From Sipunculus nudus (taxonomy: Eukaryota; Annelida; Sipuncula; Golfingiida; Sipunculidae): 64,000 nt of DNA. The position numbers and the translations under genes were made by a program. The stretch lies in the NCBI GenBank assembly GCA_026874595.1, contig CM049307.1, positions 19,939,079 through 20,003,078 on the forward strand. The letters run 5' to 3'. Under the pieces are notes generated by a model. It searched no databases. It had not been told where the DNA came from and worked only from the letters and a program-made list of their open reading frames with translations. Of the stretch, positions 11,156-21,049 are shown piece after piece (the first letter of the stretch is position 1; each line of letters opens with the position of its first letter).

Positions 11156-11971
11156 ATGCCCAAGGAAGACAGTAAGAGAACAAGGTCAGATTGCTCTAGC
11201 TCATCATCTGAATCCCCAACTATAAATTCCAAAAAGATCAAACAGTGTTTAGAATTAGAACATACTAATTTAGAAGACAGCATGAGTGAATTAACAGAGG
11301 AAAGATTTAGAGAGATATTAGAAGAGTTTAAGAAAGATATCATAGCAGAATTCAAAATGTCAATTGTTACAGAAATAGAGGATCAAATTAAGGAAAAGTG
11401 TATCAAACCCTTGGAAAATAGAATTAACAAACTGGAGGAAGAGGTCATTAGATTACAGGAAGTAAATGCTACCCTGGTAAATAAATATGACAATGTCAAT
11501 GCCATGGCAAAAGAGACCAAAGTATTGGCAGTAAAAAATGAACAATACTCTAGGAAAGACAACATAAGAATACTAGGTGCAACAGACAAAGGTAAAAAGG
11601 AGGATACCAGGCAGGTTGTATTATCACTCTTCAGGAGAAAGCTTGACATACACATGGACAATAGTGCTATCGATGCTGCTCATAGAGTAGGGGAATACAA
11701 CAGTGAGTCAAACAGGGGTATTGTTGTCAAGTTCATGTGTAATGAAGATAAACTTCAGGTCCTCAAGGAAAGAAAGAAACTTAAAAACAGTGGGGTTATA
11801 ATCTTAGATGACATGTGTATTGAAATGCAGAAGTTGTACAATAGAGTTAAAAATGATAGTAGAATTAAAGATGCATGGACCTGGAATAGTAAGGTTTTTG
11901 CCAAAACACATGAAGGTAAAATACACAGAGTAAACTACGGGGAAAGTCTGGATGAAGTGCTTGTTAGATAA
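11156..11971 (+). CDS. LINE ORF1: coiled-coil RNA-binding protein (271 aa)
   Basis: The N terminus is Ser- and Lys-rich. A coiled coil spans about residues 30-130, with heptad-like Leu/Ile and many Glu/Lys, ending in SRKDNIRI. The RRM-like core of L1 ORF1 proteins follows, with DAAHRVG, IVVKFMC and VIILDDMC. L1 ORF1 proteins trimerise through the coil, coat the LINE RNA and act as nucleic-acid chaperones in the cytoplasmic particle. The start at 11156 is the first ATG of the frame and the length is close to the family norm (about 270-340 aa). There is no CCHC knuckle. The frame is intact and ends about 380 bases ahead of ORF2. Confidence 0.85.
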   Translation: MPKEDSKRTRSDCSSSSSESPTINSKKIKQCLELEHTNLEDSMSELTEERFREILEEFKKDIIAEFKMSIVTEIEDQIKEKCIKPLENRINKLEEEVIRLQEVNATLVNKYDNVNAMAKETKVLAVKNEQYSRKDNIRILGATDKGKKEDTRQVVLSLFRRKLDIHMDNSAIDAAHRVGEYNSESNRGIVVKFMCNEDKLQVLKERKKLKNSGVIILDDMCIEMQKLYNRVKNDSRIKDAWTWNSKVFAKTHEGKIHRVNYGESLDEVLVR

Positions 11972-12354
11972 CATGTTATATTTTTTTATGTGCATATCAT
12001 ACCGGCATAATGTGCCTCATTACTATTTGTACTTCACAAAAGTTTGTGTATATATAAATATATGTACATATAAATGAATACCTTGTATCAATCTTTTGTA
12101 CGAAGGATGATTGGCCCAAGCTGGATAAGGGTACCAGTTATGTTTATAAGTGTTTTCTGTAAATGTTTGATGTTCTTTATTCATGTGTGTCCCGCTATGT
12201 ACCTCTTTTGTGGATTTGATATGAACTGTGGTTTTTGTACAGACATCATTAAATGGAACCATCGTTTGCAATTATTGCAATTACTGTATTTTATATTTAG
12301 GTGTACCTTCAGTTTTATGGAATTACTCTTTTGGACACAGTGATTGATGAGCTT

Positions 12355-15300
12355 ATGAAATTTAAAATTTTAACTATAAATGTAAATGGAATAAGAAACT
12401 ATGTCAAAAGAAGAAAATTTCTTAATTGGTGTTATAAGCATGGAATAGATTATGGTATATGTTATGTACAGGAATCCCATTCAGACAATAACTGTGAACA
12501 GGCTTGGAAAAATCAATGGAGGGGACAGATGTTCTTGTCACATGGTACAAATAAAGCCAGGGGAACGTTAGTACTAATTGGTGACAAGTTAGAGTTTACG
12601 TTGCTTAATAAAATAACAGACCCGGACGGGAGATATGTTTTTATATATTGCAGGATTCAAGGGTCACCATTTTTATTAATTAATATATATGGTCCGAATA
12701 GTGAACCAGGGCAAGTAAGTTGTTATAGTCATGTGTTTGATGTGATAAACAGTAAATTTGAACTGGAGGAAAGTACACAGATAATATGGGGAGGAGATTT
12801 TAATTTTTGTTTCTCGGAAAATGATGCACATGGTGGTAATTTAACTTTGAAATATAATACAATCGAAACAATGAACAGCATCATAGAATCATTGGAATTA
12901 TGTGATATATGGCGTATTAGGAATCCTCAGGCTAAACGGTATACATGGAGAAGATTAAATCCGTTAACTCAGCGTCGTCTTGATTTTTTCTTAGTCTCTT
13001 CATCATTACAACCATTAATATCATCATGCACTGTTATACCAAGTATAGGATCTGACCATTCTGCGGTGGAGCTCCAAATAGGGGGTGTTACTGAAGGATC
13101 GCGCGGTCCATCCTTCTGGAAATTTAATTGCTCATTGCTCAAGGATGAAAATTACGTCAATAAAATGAAAGAGCACATTATATCTATTAAAAGGGAAGCT
13201 GATCAACTACAACTAGACGCACAAAGGAAATGGGAATACATGAAATACAATATACGGAAATTTACAATAGAATATTCTAAAAAGAAAAAGAAAAAATTTA
13301 TGGAAGAGTACTTAGCTTTAGAGAAGGAAATGGAAGAAATGGAAAGTGTATTAGATAGAGAACCAAATACAGCTAATAAAGAGAAATATATCAGGATTAA
13401 AAACAGGCTAGAAGATTGTTATAATGAAATAACACAAGGTATTATTATCCGCTCAAGAGCCCAATGGTGTGAGCAAGGTGAACGTAGTAATAAATATTTT
13501 TTAAATTTAGAGCATAGAAATAAAAGTAAGACCTGTATTAGAAAGTTACTTGTGAATGACAGGGAGATCATAAAACCCAAAGAACTTATGTCTCAGATAT
13601 ATAATTACTACTCAGAGAAATTCAAAAGAAAAATTCATAAAACAAAACAAGAATTTGATAATTTTTTGCTAACTGTTGAAGATCTGCCTGAATTAAATGA
13701 TGATGAAGCAGCTTCATGTGAGGGTATGATCACTCTTGCAGATGTACATCAGGCTATCAAAGCCATGGCTAATAATAAGACCCCAGGTAATGATGGCTTG
13801 GGCAAGGAATTTTATTTGTGTTTCTTTGGTGAACTTGGAAAAGAAATGACTGCCTGTTTAAATGAATGTTATAAAGTTGGAGAGTTGACCACAAGCCAGA
13901 GACAAAGTGTAATCACACTTTTAGAAAAGACTGGTAAAGATGTAAGATATATTAATGCTTGGCGCCCCATCAGCTTGATTAATGTGGATTGTAAAATATT
14001 AAGTAAAATTTTAGTATCTAGGTTAAGTAAAGTTCTACAGAAATTAGTACATATAGATCAAACTGCTTTTGTGCCAGGCCGATACATAGGTGATTCAATA
14101 AGGCTCATATCAGATGTTATTGAGTTTTGTAATAATGAAAATACAACTGGTATACTATTTGGGGCAGATTTTGCTGCAGCTTTTGATTCAGTGGATCAAG
14201 GTTTTATGTTGTGTGTGTTAAAGCGTCTTGGCTTTGGGCCAATGTTCATTAATTGGGTCAAACTTTTGCATACAAACACCTCAAGTTGTGTTTTAAATAA
14301 TGGGTTCTCCACCAATTATTTTACTATGTCAAGGGGTACAAAACAAGGAGACCCGATTGCACCATATTTGTTTATTCTTGTTATGGAAGTTATGACACAA
14401 ATGGTAAGGAACAATATGAATGTAAAAGGTATTACAGTGGGGGACAAAGAAATTAAACTAACACTGTTTGCAGATGATGTGACATTTTTCTTATCAGACG
14501 TCAGTCATTTAAGTCGTTGGTTTCTATATTTGAATTATTTGAAGAGTATACATCACTTAGAGTTAATTTTGATAAGTCAGAAGCAGCCTGGTTGGGTGAC
14601 TGGAAAGTTAGACAGGATAAACCAATATCATGTAAATGGGTCAATTTAACATGTTCTGCAATCAGAATATTAGGGATATTTTTTTCGTATGATACAGATA
14701 TTTGTCAAAAGTTAAATTTCCATAGTACAGAGGCAAAGTTAAAGACTGTTCTAAATATGTGGTCATGTAGAACCCTTACAATATTTGGTCGGACGGAAAT
14801 ATGTCGAACACTTGCTTTGTCAAAAATACTTTATGTATGTAATATGTCTATTGCACCAAAATCATTTGTTGAAAATGTTACACAGTTTTTAAAAAAGTTT
14901 TTATGGAATGGTAAAAGACCAAAGGTTCAATATAATGCAATTATTGGTGATTATGAAAAGGGTGGAATAAAGTTTCCAGATGTAAGAACTCGATTAAAAA
15001 CACAGAACATAATGTGGATCAAACGTTTGATTGTGGCAGGTGATGCAACATGGAAAATAATCCCACAGTATTATTTAAAATCTATAGGAGGGGTAACGTC
15101 AGTGTCTTCAAATTTTGATGTGAAGAGGGTTCCAGGAAACATGTTATCATTTTATAAAAAATGTCTGAAAGAGTGGTCTAATTATGTAACAGTTATTCCA
15201 CAGACAGCAGAAGACGTTAGAATACAGCCACTCTGGAACAATTCTTTTTTAAAGATAAATAGTAAGTCATTTTATTATGCTACTCTTGATGTTTATAACA

Positions 15301-16145
15301 TTAAAACAATTGGAGATTTGATGAATGCAACAGGTAATCTTTATACCTGGAATGAGTTTCAGAGGGCTTACCCAGTTGTATCAGTAAAAGAGTTTATGCA
15401 ATGGAGGTCTATCGTTGATGCAGTACCAAAGGATTGGATTGAAAGAGTAAAGTTGAAGGCTTCTGGGCAATTAGAAATTGTATCTAAAGATGGATGTGAT
15501 TTTATTCAAACAATTGGTGGAATATGCAACCTTTTAAAATTAGACTCAAGGACAGTGTACAAAGTTTTGATTAAACAAATATTAGTGCCACCAACACAAG
15601 AAAACAATTGGGTTAAAACCACAAGTTTAAGTCCAGAAGACTTGAAAAATGTTTATAATTTAATACATCAAACTTCCTTGGATATGTACAGTAGAGAGTT
15701 TCAATTTAAAGTGATACATAATTATTTAGCAGTTAACTATTGGTTACATAAATGGAAATTGTCCGATACTCCACGCTGTTCATATTGTCATACTGATTAT
15801 GAGACTATAACACATTTATTTTTAGAATGTTTTGTTTCAAAGAACCTATATTTTAAAAAACAATCGTGGTTAGAATCAGTAGGTATTACACTGCCGGGTA
15901 TAAGTAGGAAAACAGTTTTATTAGGAGTTCTACCAGGGACAGAAAATTGTTTAATCAATCAGATTATATTGACATATAAACTTACTCTGTATTTTAATAG
16001 AAAAGAACACGAAGTCGACCTTTTTGCAGATTTTGTTCGTAGAATAATATCTGTTCAAAACACTGAGTATACTGTTGCACAAAGTAAAGATAAAATGTCC
16101 TTACATGTAAAGAAATGGAACATAATGTTACCTCATTTGCACTAA
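12355..16145 (+). pseudogene. LINE ORF2: endonuclease and reverse transcriptase, one frameshift
   Basis: The first frame (ATG at 12355, open to 14649) has the endonuclease motifs LTINVNGIR, QESHSD, WGGDFNF, RRLDFFLV and GSDHSAVEL. RT blocks follow: NNKTPGNDG, WRPISLINVDCKILSKIL, DQTAFVPGR, DFAAAFDSVD, RGTKQGDPIAPYLF and the catalytic FADDV. Near 14500, just after FADD, the frame changes by what looks like a 1-base deletion. The second frame continues to 16145 with thumb sequence and a C-terminal CCHC-like motif (CSYC...HLFLEC). The endonuclease nicks target DNA and the RT primes on the nick. Total length would be about 1,260 aa, normal for the family. All catalytic residues I checked are present, so the frameshift alone probably inactivates it, unless it is a sequencing error. 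Confidence 0.85.
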
Positions 16146-16582
16146 TTAGTCATTAACTTGAAACTAATGTAATAAATATATATGTGTATATGTGTATGAG
16201 CGTCCATGTGTATATAGAAGTATGTATATGCATATGTATATGTAGATGCATAGAGGTGCTCATACACCAGTTTAGATCTGAAGCACCTTGATGTAAATAC
16301 TATTTTTTTATACATAGATAAATACAGGTCCCTATGGATCCATGTAAAAAAAAGTAATATATATTATGCATAGTTAAAAGACTTTGTATTCCACAGAAAC
16401 TATCAATATTTTATAGCATGTGTTTTTTTTTCTGTAACTTGTGAGTAATATGTATTGTGGTGTGAATTGTATAGTGTCAGCTCAATGTTCAATTATGTTT
16501 GCTTGTGTAATTCATTGTTTATGTGATGTAATGTAATTTGTCATGTCATGTAGTGTAATTGTTGTATCATTTGTCTTTTGAG

Positions 16583-16586
<4 letters not shown>
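16146..16586 (+). other. LINE 3' untranslated region
   Basis: AT-rich, with TATG/TGTA-rich simple sequence at 16180-16260, leading into GAGAATTAAAAA and the A tail. Confidence 0.7.

Positions 16587-16613
<27 letters not shown>
16587..16613 (+). repeat. LINE poly(A) tail
   Basis: Uninterrupted A run ending exactly at the 3' target-site duplication (16614-16636). Confidence 0.95.
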
Positions 16614-16636
16614 GTTAAGAAAATATTGATAGCTGC

Positions 16637-17076
16637 TTGAACTATTACCTGATGTGGCCAGGCCATAGGGAATATAATGTTTGGGCGTGACTGTTTTGAT
16701 AGTTTACGGTATGGCTACGATCGGAAGGTTACAGTAACACTCGTGGTTTCTGAGATTGAACTATTGATATGTACAGAAGGTTAAAATAGTACTTGGGTGT
16801 TTCCCAGATAGTAGTTCCAAAGTTCACAGGAGATGTAGGGTTTTGTAGAGAAACACATGGCGGGTTCAGGTCAGAGGGAAAGCATTGCTGGTTCAGGTAG
16901 GCTACAGTGGTGTTTAGGTTTGATTTAAATAGTCTTATCCTTGTTAGCCTGATGTATGAAACATTTGTACTACCTTGTAGTATGGTTTTATGCCATGAAA
17001 GCCCATTGTATTTGTAACGCTTAAAATACTGATTGCAACGACGCAGATATACTGTAAAACAAAATGGCGACGCAAG
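16637..17076. other. Host or older repeat DNA between LINE and Gypsy
   Basis: No homology recognised. A 130-residue minus-strand frame (16729-17121) runs into the LTR and is not convincing. The last four bases (CAAG, 17073-17076) are the left target duplication of the Gypsy. Confidence 0.5.
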
Positions 17077-17119
17077 TGTCACGGTTATTTTTTTTAAAAC
17101 CGTTATTAGCTTTAGTAAC

Positions 17120-17160
17120 ATATAATAATTAATCTTTAACCTAAAGATTAATTATTATAT
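17120..17160. promoter_or_regulatory. Perfect hairpin near the LTR start
   Basis: Arms 17120-17138 and 17142-17160 (19 bp each, core TAATTAATCTTTA / TAAAGATTAATTA) are separated by ACC. A second, shorter perfect stem (CAGTAATAAT, 6-base loop, ATTATTACTG) lies at about 17190-17220. Both recur in the 3' LTR. Role unknown; they could be cruciform or protein-binding sites. Confidence 0.7.
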
Positions 17161-17254
17161 TTCGTAGGGTTTCACTTTATAGTAACTATATTCGCAGTAA
17201 TAATTGGAGGATTATTACTGTTTTACCCACCATCAACATATATATGTAGGGTGT

Positions 17255-17622
17255 ATTGACAGTACAGTCAATAACTCCCAAATGGTATTCCAATATCTAT
17301 ATATGTGTCCACATGAGTGCCTTAATATTATAGTATTGACAATACTGTAAATGCATAGAATGGTTTTACTATCAATTATCATTTACATTGACAGTACAGT
17401 CAATATCTAAAATTGTTTTACTATCACGAGTATCACTTTCAGTTTTTATTTACATTGACAGTACAGTCAATTTCTAGCACTGTTTTACCATCATAAGTAC
17501 TGACAGCAAGGTCAATCCCTAGAACTGTTTTATTAATACTAGTATCAGTTATAATTTACATTGACAGTAAAATCAATTTCTAGAACTGTTTTAATCTCGT
17601 TAATATTGACAGTACAGTCAAT
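17255..17622. repeat. Array of seven near-palindromic 18-bp sites in U3
   Basis: ATTGACAGTACAGTCAAT or close variants begin at 17255, 17335, 17387, 17454, 17499, 17560 and 17605. Arms ATTGAC/GTCAAT flank a GTAC core, and spacers carry a recurring CTAGAACTGTTTTA. The set repeats in the 3' LTR (about 27440-27810). A dyad-symmetric site repeated upstream of a TATA box suggests binding by a dimeric regulator. The factor is unknown. Confidence 0.75.
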
Positions 17623-18367
17623 AATCTCTCACTGACGATGTATAAATAATATTATGATGAGGAACCGTCACTCGGAACCATGCCTGTTTATGCTGCTACC
17701 GGTAGCCTGTGAGCGCCGTCACGGTCATCATCATATAATACCGGGATAATATCATATGTATAAGAATTCTCAGGCCTTTATTATCTCATTAGTCCTAGTA
17801 TTTTAACAAGTAATCGTTGTTGTTGTAGGAAATATTCGTGTAACTGTCAGCATGAGATAATGTGAGCACATGGCGTTGTCACGGCTGAAGCGGACCGAGC
17901 GATAATGAGGAAACACTTATTTTACCAAATAATTCAGCGTCTGTTGGTCTTACCTCGGCCGTCGGACCTTCCATTTACCCAACAGATAATTTCTATTGGC
18001 GACAGGACCGGTGTCATTCATGATAAAATCCATTTTTTCCGTGACAAAACCATGTTGCGAATCAGCTGTTTTGCGCTTGGATACAACCAGCCGGGACTAC
18101 TTTCCAGGTCGCCGTGTTATGGGGCCGACTAACTGGTCCGTGATTGGCTGTCAGCCGGATCACGTTAGACAAAGTAGAGTATATATTTTATGGTTAATTC
18201 TTAGTATTCAGCGTCGTATTTCTCGATACATATACCTGAAAGTGGTTGTTCAGGGCTAATTTAATTACAGGTAATATAGCCACTATCAAACAAGTCCGTT
18301 TGAGTAGTTTTGGCCACTTGTGACTAAGTTAATTTATGGGGTCACCAAGAGGTCACCATCTGTACCC

Positions 18368-18374
18368 TATAAAA
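18368..18374 (+). promoter_or_regulatory. TATA box of the Gypsy LTR promoter
   Basis: CCCTATAAAAGGGAGGGG is a textbook TATA element in a GC-flanked setting. Transcription would start about 25-30 bases on, near 18400. The same sequence is in the 3' LTR at 28554-28560. Confidence 0.7.
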
Positions 18375-18527
18375 GGGAGGGGACCTTGAGCTGAGGAGCC
18401 TCTCTCAGGTTCTCTGAACTTGATTGAACAGGTCCCCGGCTAACCTACGCCATGTAGGTATTTTTTGGCTACAAATAACAGTTTATAATAGAACTTATAT
18501 AAGTTGGGCCAAGGTTGTGACACAAAT

Positions 18528-18935
18528 GTGGCCACTGGGTCACATGTGCGCCACAAGTGGCCACTGGGTCACAAGTGGGTCACAAGTGGGCCACAAGTGG
18601 CCACTTGGTCACAAGTGGGTCACAAGTGGCCACTGGGTCACGAGTGGGCCGCAAGTGTGTCACAAATGTGCCACAGGCAATATTAACGTGTCGTGTAAAT
18701 AAATCATCAAGTTTCTCCATAAGCTAAATAAACTTGGGGTGTTAGATTATATTGACTGGCCACAAGTGGGCCACAAGTGTGCCACAAATGCGCCACAGGC
18801 ATTATTACCATTCTGTTTAGATACATTTATAAATTTTGTCTATATGTAAGTTCATCGAGGGCTGGTAGATTATGGACTGGCCACCAGTGGGCCACAAGTG
18901 CGCCACAAGTGGGCCACAGATGTATCACAAAGGTT
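18528..18935 (+). repeat. 11-bp tandem repeats (GGTCACAAGTG) in the transcribed LTR part
   Basis: Three clusters (about 18528-18675, 18758-18800, 18878-18935) of GGTCACAAGTG or GGCCACAAGTG units, more than 15 in total. Each unit holds a CAAGTG E-box-type hexamer and a GGTCA pentamer. The array lies downstream of the TATA box and so should be in the mRNA leader. The same clusters recur in the 3' LTR. Confidence 0.8.
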
Positions 18936-19371
18936 CCATAAGCAATGTAAGGACTGAGTGTAGTAAAAAGGGGTAGATGTTATTCTAGAGGACTAAGTGC
19001 TGATCCAGGGCTAATATTCAAAAGCGAAGAGTATAGTTTCATATCTCCTATAGTATAGGAGTAACTGTATATATGTGGGTTTTGTTAACAATCTTAAAGC
19101 TTATTCCATGAATTGTTGTCTTTTAAATGAGAGACTGTGTGTGTGTGCCTAATAACTGCCTATGTGGTGGTATTCTCCGCCCCTAGGATAGCAACTAAAA
19201 TTTATACGCCCTAAATAACTAATCCTCAGTAAGCTTATTAATTCCGTTCATCCCCTTGGATAAATAAGGCCATCCTGACAAATTGGAAAATACCAGAATC
19301 CTAGTAAATGGTTACAGCAGCAGAATGTCCTGGTCTGCCGGGTAAAACTGGCAGGCCAGGCCCGCGACAAC

Positions 19372-19389
19372 TGGTGTCAGAAGTGGGAT
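19372..19389 (+). promoter_or_regulatory. Primer-binding site, tRNA-Leu(CAA) type
   Basis: TGGTGTCAGAAGTGGGAT starts two bases after the 5' LTR. Its complement, ATCCCACTTCTGACACCA, matches the 3' end of animal tRNA-Leu(CAA) plus CCA as I remember it. Minus-strand DNA synthesis would be primed here. Confidence 0.8.
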
Positions 19390-19507
19390 CTTTGTTATTA
19401 GGACTGGGGAACAGTTTTAAAAAATTAGCAAAACGAACTCATGCATTCTGCTACTATAATTAGTATTTTATTCCTCCCTCCATCTGTCTGTCCAGCCATC
19501 TGCCATC

Positions 19508-20434
19508 ATGACATCAGAACAGAAAGGGTACAACTTGAGGCCCCAGCATAAAGCCAGGGAGAATGATGATAGTGATGTGATGGATCTGGCCAGCAGGGCT
19601 CCTGAGGCAGACGTTCCCCTGTCAGCTCAGCCAAAACAAACAAGGCCCCAACTGACCAATGATCCCCTGGCTGAAACCCCAACTGACACTCAGGAGGAGG
19701 ATGGGAATTTGGATAGACAGGCTGCTGGAGATATGTTACATTTACTGGAGAGTACAAGTATAAGGGCCAACCAGCAGGATAAGACTGAGGCACCAGTGAC
19801 CAGCCCCCCAGCCCATATTGGTGACCGGAATGCACCTAACCCAGGGTTCGAAATAATGCAGCGGAGCATTTCTACCCCTGTTCAACAGATGAGCATCCCA
19901 GCCCTACCTACAATACTGGAGCCTAAACCACGACTACCTACCTTTAATGGAAAGCAGGACTGGGAATCCTTTTGGGTTCAGTTTGAATTTTTGGCGACAC
20001 AATTTGGCTGGAATAGTGAGAAACAATTAGGATATTTGATGTCAAGTCTCCAAGAAGGGGCTTTGGCCTATGTTTCACGTCTACCTGCCCCCACCAGAAC
20101 AAAGTTAAGTGACTTAGTGTCGGCTCTGCGGAGAAGATATGGAGATAATGTTTTGCCAGAAACTCATAGAGCAACGCTGACCATGATAAAGAAAGAGTCT
20201 CGTGAGACTTTACCTGAGTATGCGGCTCGGGTAGGAGAGACTATGGCCAAAGCTTACCCTGGACTTGAGGGAAGTCAGCTATACAATAGTATGTTAACCG
20301 AATATATCGTCAAGGGATTGCCTGATCCTACACTGGTCTATGATGTAATGAGCAAGCGACCAGCAAGTGTTGAAGAGGCACTGGATTTAATAGAATGGCA
20401 TGAGTGTTGTAGATCGCTCAAGAAGAAGCCTTAA
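19508..20434 (+). pseudogene. Gypsy gag, N-terminal part (308 aa), ending at an in-frame stop
   Basis: ATG at 19508 follows a CT-rich leader about 120 bases after the primer site. A disordered acidic, Gln/Pro-rich N terminus (to ~residue 130) is followed by the retrotransposon gag (capsid) domain, recognisable from PRLPTFNGKQDWESFWVQFE, LRRRYGD and EALDLIEWHECC. The frame stops with TAA at 20432 right after KKKP. The next in-frame stretch (TARRVEG onward) continues gag without a shift, so a single stop separates capsid from nucleocapsid. I therefore treat 19508-21049 as one gag with a nonsense mutation. Readthrough cannot be excluded. Gag would assemble the particle that carries element RNA. 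Confidence 0.85.
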
Positions 20435-21049
20435 ACCGCCAGGAGAGTGGAAGGGAACAGTGGGCTGGATCAACCAAGCAACCTGGGAAGTCGGCCCCAG
20501 TTTGTAACAGAGGACCGGTTACAGTCCATGTGTCAGGAAATTACCCAGAGCGTCTTGCAGCAGGTGCATGAATTATTCTCCAGTGACAAGTTTCAGTTGC
20601 CTGGTGATCAACGTTTTGTTAGACCCCAAGGAGGGCGTATAATGTCTGGGAAAGACGAGCTGCATAGGCCACAGAAAGGTCGTTTGGTGTCTAAGGAAGA
20701 CGAGCAGCATAGACCGCAGGGCGGCCGTATCGGGTCTCATAGAGATCGGCAGCATAGGCCGCAGGACAGTGGCATTAGGACTCCAGGCGTCCAATCGTTT
20801 GATTTGAGCTCTCAGTTTCACAGTCAACGAGCTCCCAATCAGGGAACATTGGAAGGGCTAAGTACGACTGGCTATTTTGGTAAAACCAGAGGTGACACTC
20901 AGGGAATGGGTGTTGAACCTGGTAAGGCGTATTTTGCGGGAGAATGTTTCAGATGCCAAGGCTGGGGACGCATGGCACGATATTGTCCCACGGCAAGAGC
21001 CTTCCCACCACAGTCCTATGCTGACCAGACTCAAGGCTGTTTAAACTAG
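20435..21049 (+). pseudogene. Gypsy gag, C-terminal part with altered zinc knuckle
   Basis: It continues the gag frame after the TAA at 20432. A Gln/Arg-rich region contains about four imperfect repeats of RPQGGRI..K-E--H (20610-20770). A zinc-knuckle-like CFRCQGWGRMARYC follows, with CX2CX4[R]X4C spacing: the metal-binding histidine is replaced by Arg, and CGC differs from a His codon CAC by one base. The frame ends TTA AAC TAG at 21049, directly on a -1 slippery heptamer that leads into pol. An intact knuckle would bind genomic RNA; the Arg variant probably binds zinc poorly. Confidence 0.8.

Larger units (their letters stand above)
10990..16613 (+). mobile_element. L1-like non-LTR retrotransposon (LINE), near full length
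   Basis: The element has a ~165-bp 5' UTR, an RNA-binding ORF1, an endonuclease/reverse transcriptase ORF2, a ~440-bp 3' UTR and a pure A tail of 27 bases. It is flanked by 23-bp duplications, as expected for target-primed reverse transcription. Two-ORF organisation, an apurinic-type endonuclease at the ORF2 start and the poly(A) tail place it in the L1/Tx1 superfamily. One frameshift in ORF2 is the only clear defect. Full length and a nearly intact duplication suggest a fairly recent insertion. Confidence 0.9.
17077..19369 (+). repeat. 5' LTR (2,293 bp)
   Basis: Starts TGTCACGG, ends GCGACA. U3 holds two hairpins and seven near-palindromic ATTGAC...GTCAAT sites. A TATA box lies at 18368, so U3 is about 1.3 kb and the R-U5 part about 1 kb. 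The latter holds three clusters of an 11-bp repeat. AATAAA motifs at about 18698 and 18726 could serve as poly(A) signals. The length is several times that of typical Gypsy LTRs. Short open frames inside it (such as 18424-18702) only read the 11-bp repeat. Confidence 0.95.

Noticed and set aside
18424-18702. Open frames of 60-92 aa in both LTRs (HKWPLGHKWVTSG repeats)
   Set aside because: They only translate the 11-bp tandem repeat, which leaves several frames open by chance.
20425-20570. Alternative frame EALNRQESGREQWAG as true gag continuation
   Set aside because: It ends soon, whereas the original frame continues past the TAA to the zinc knuckle and slippery site.
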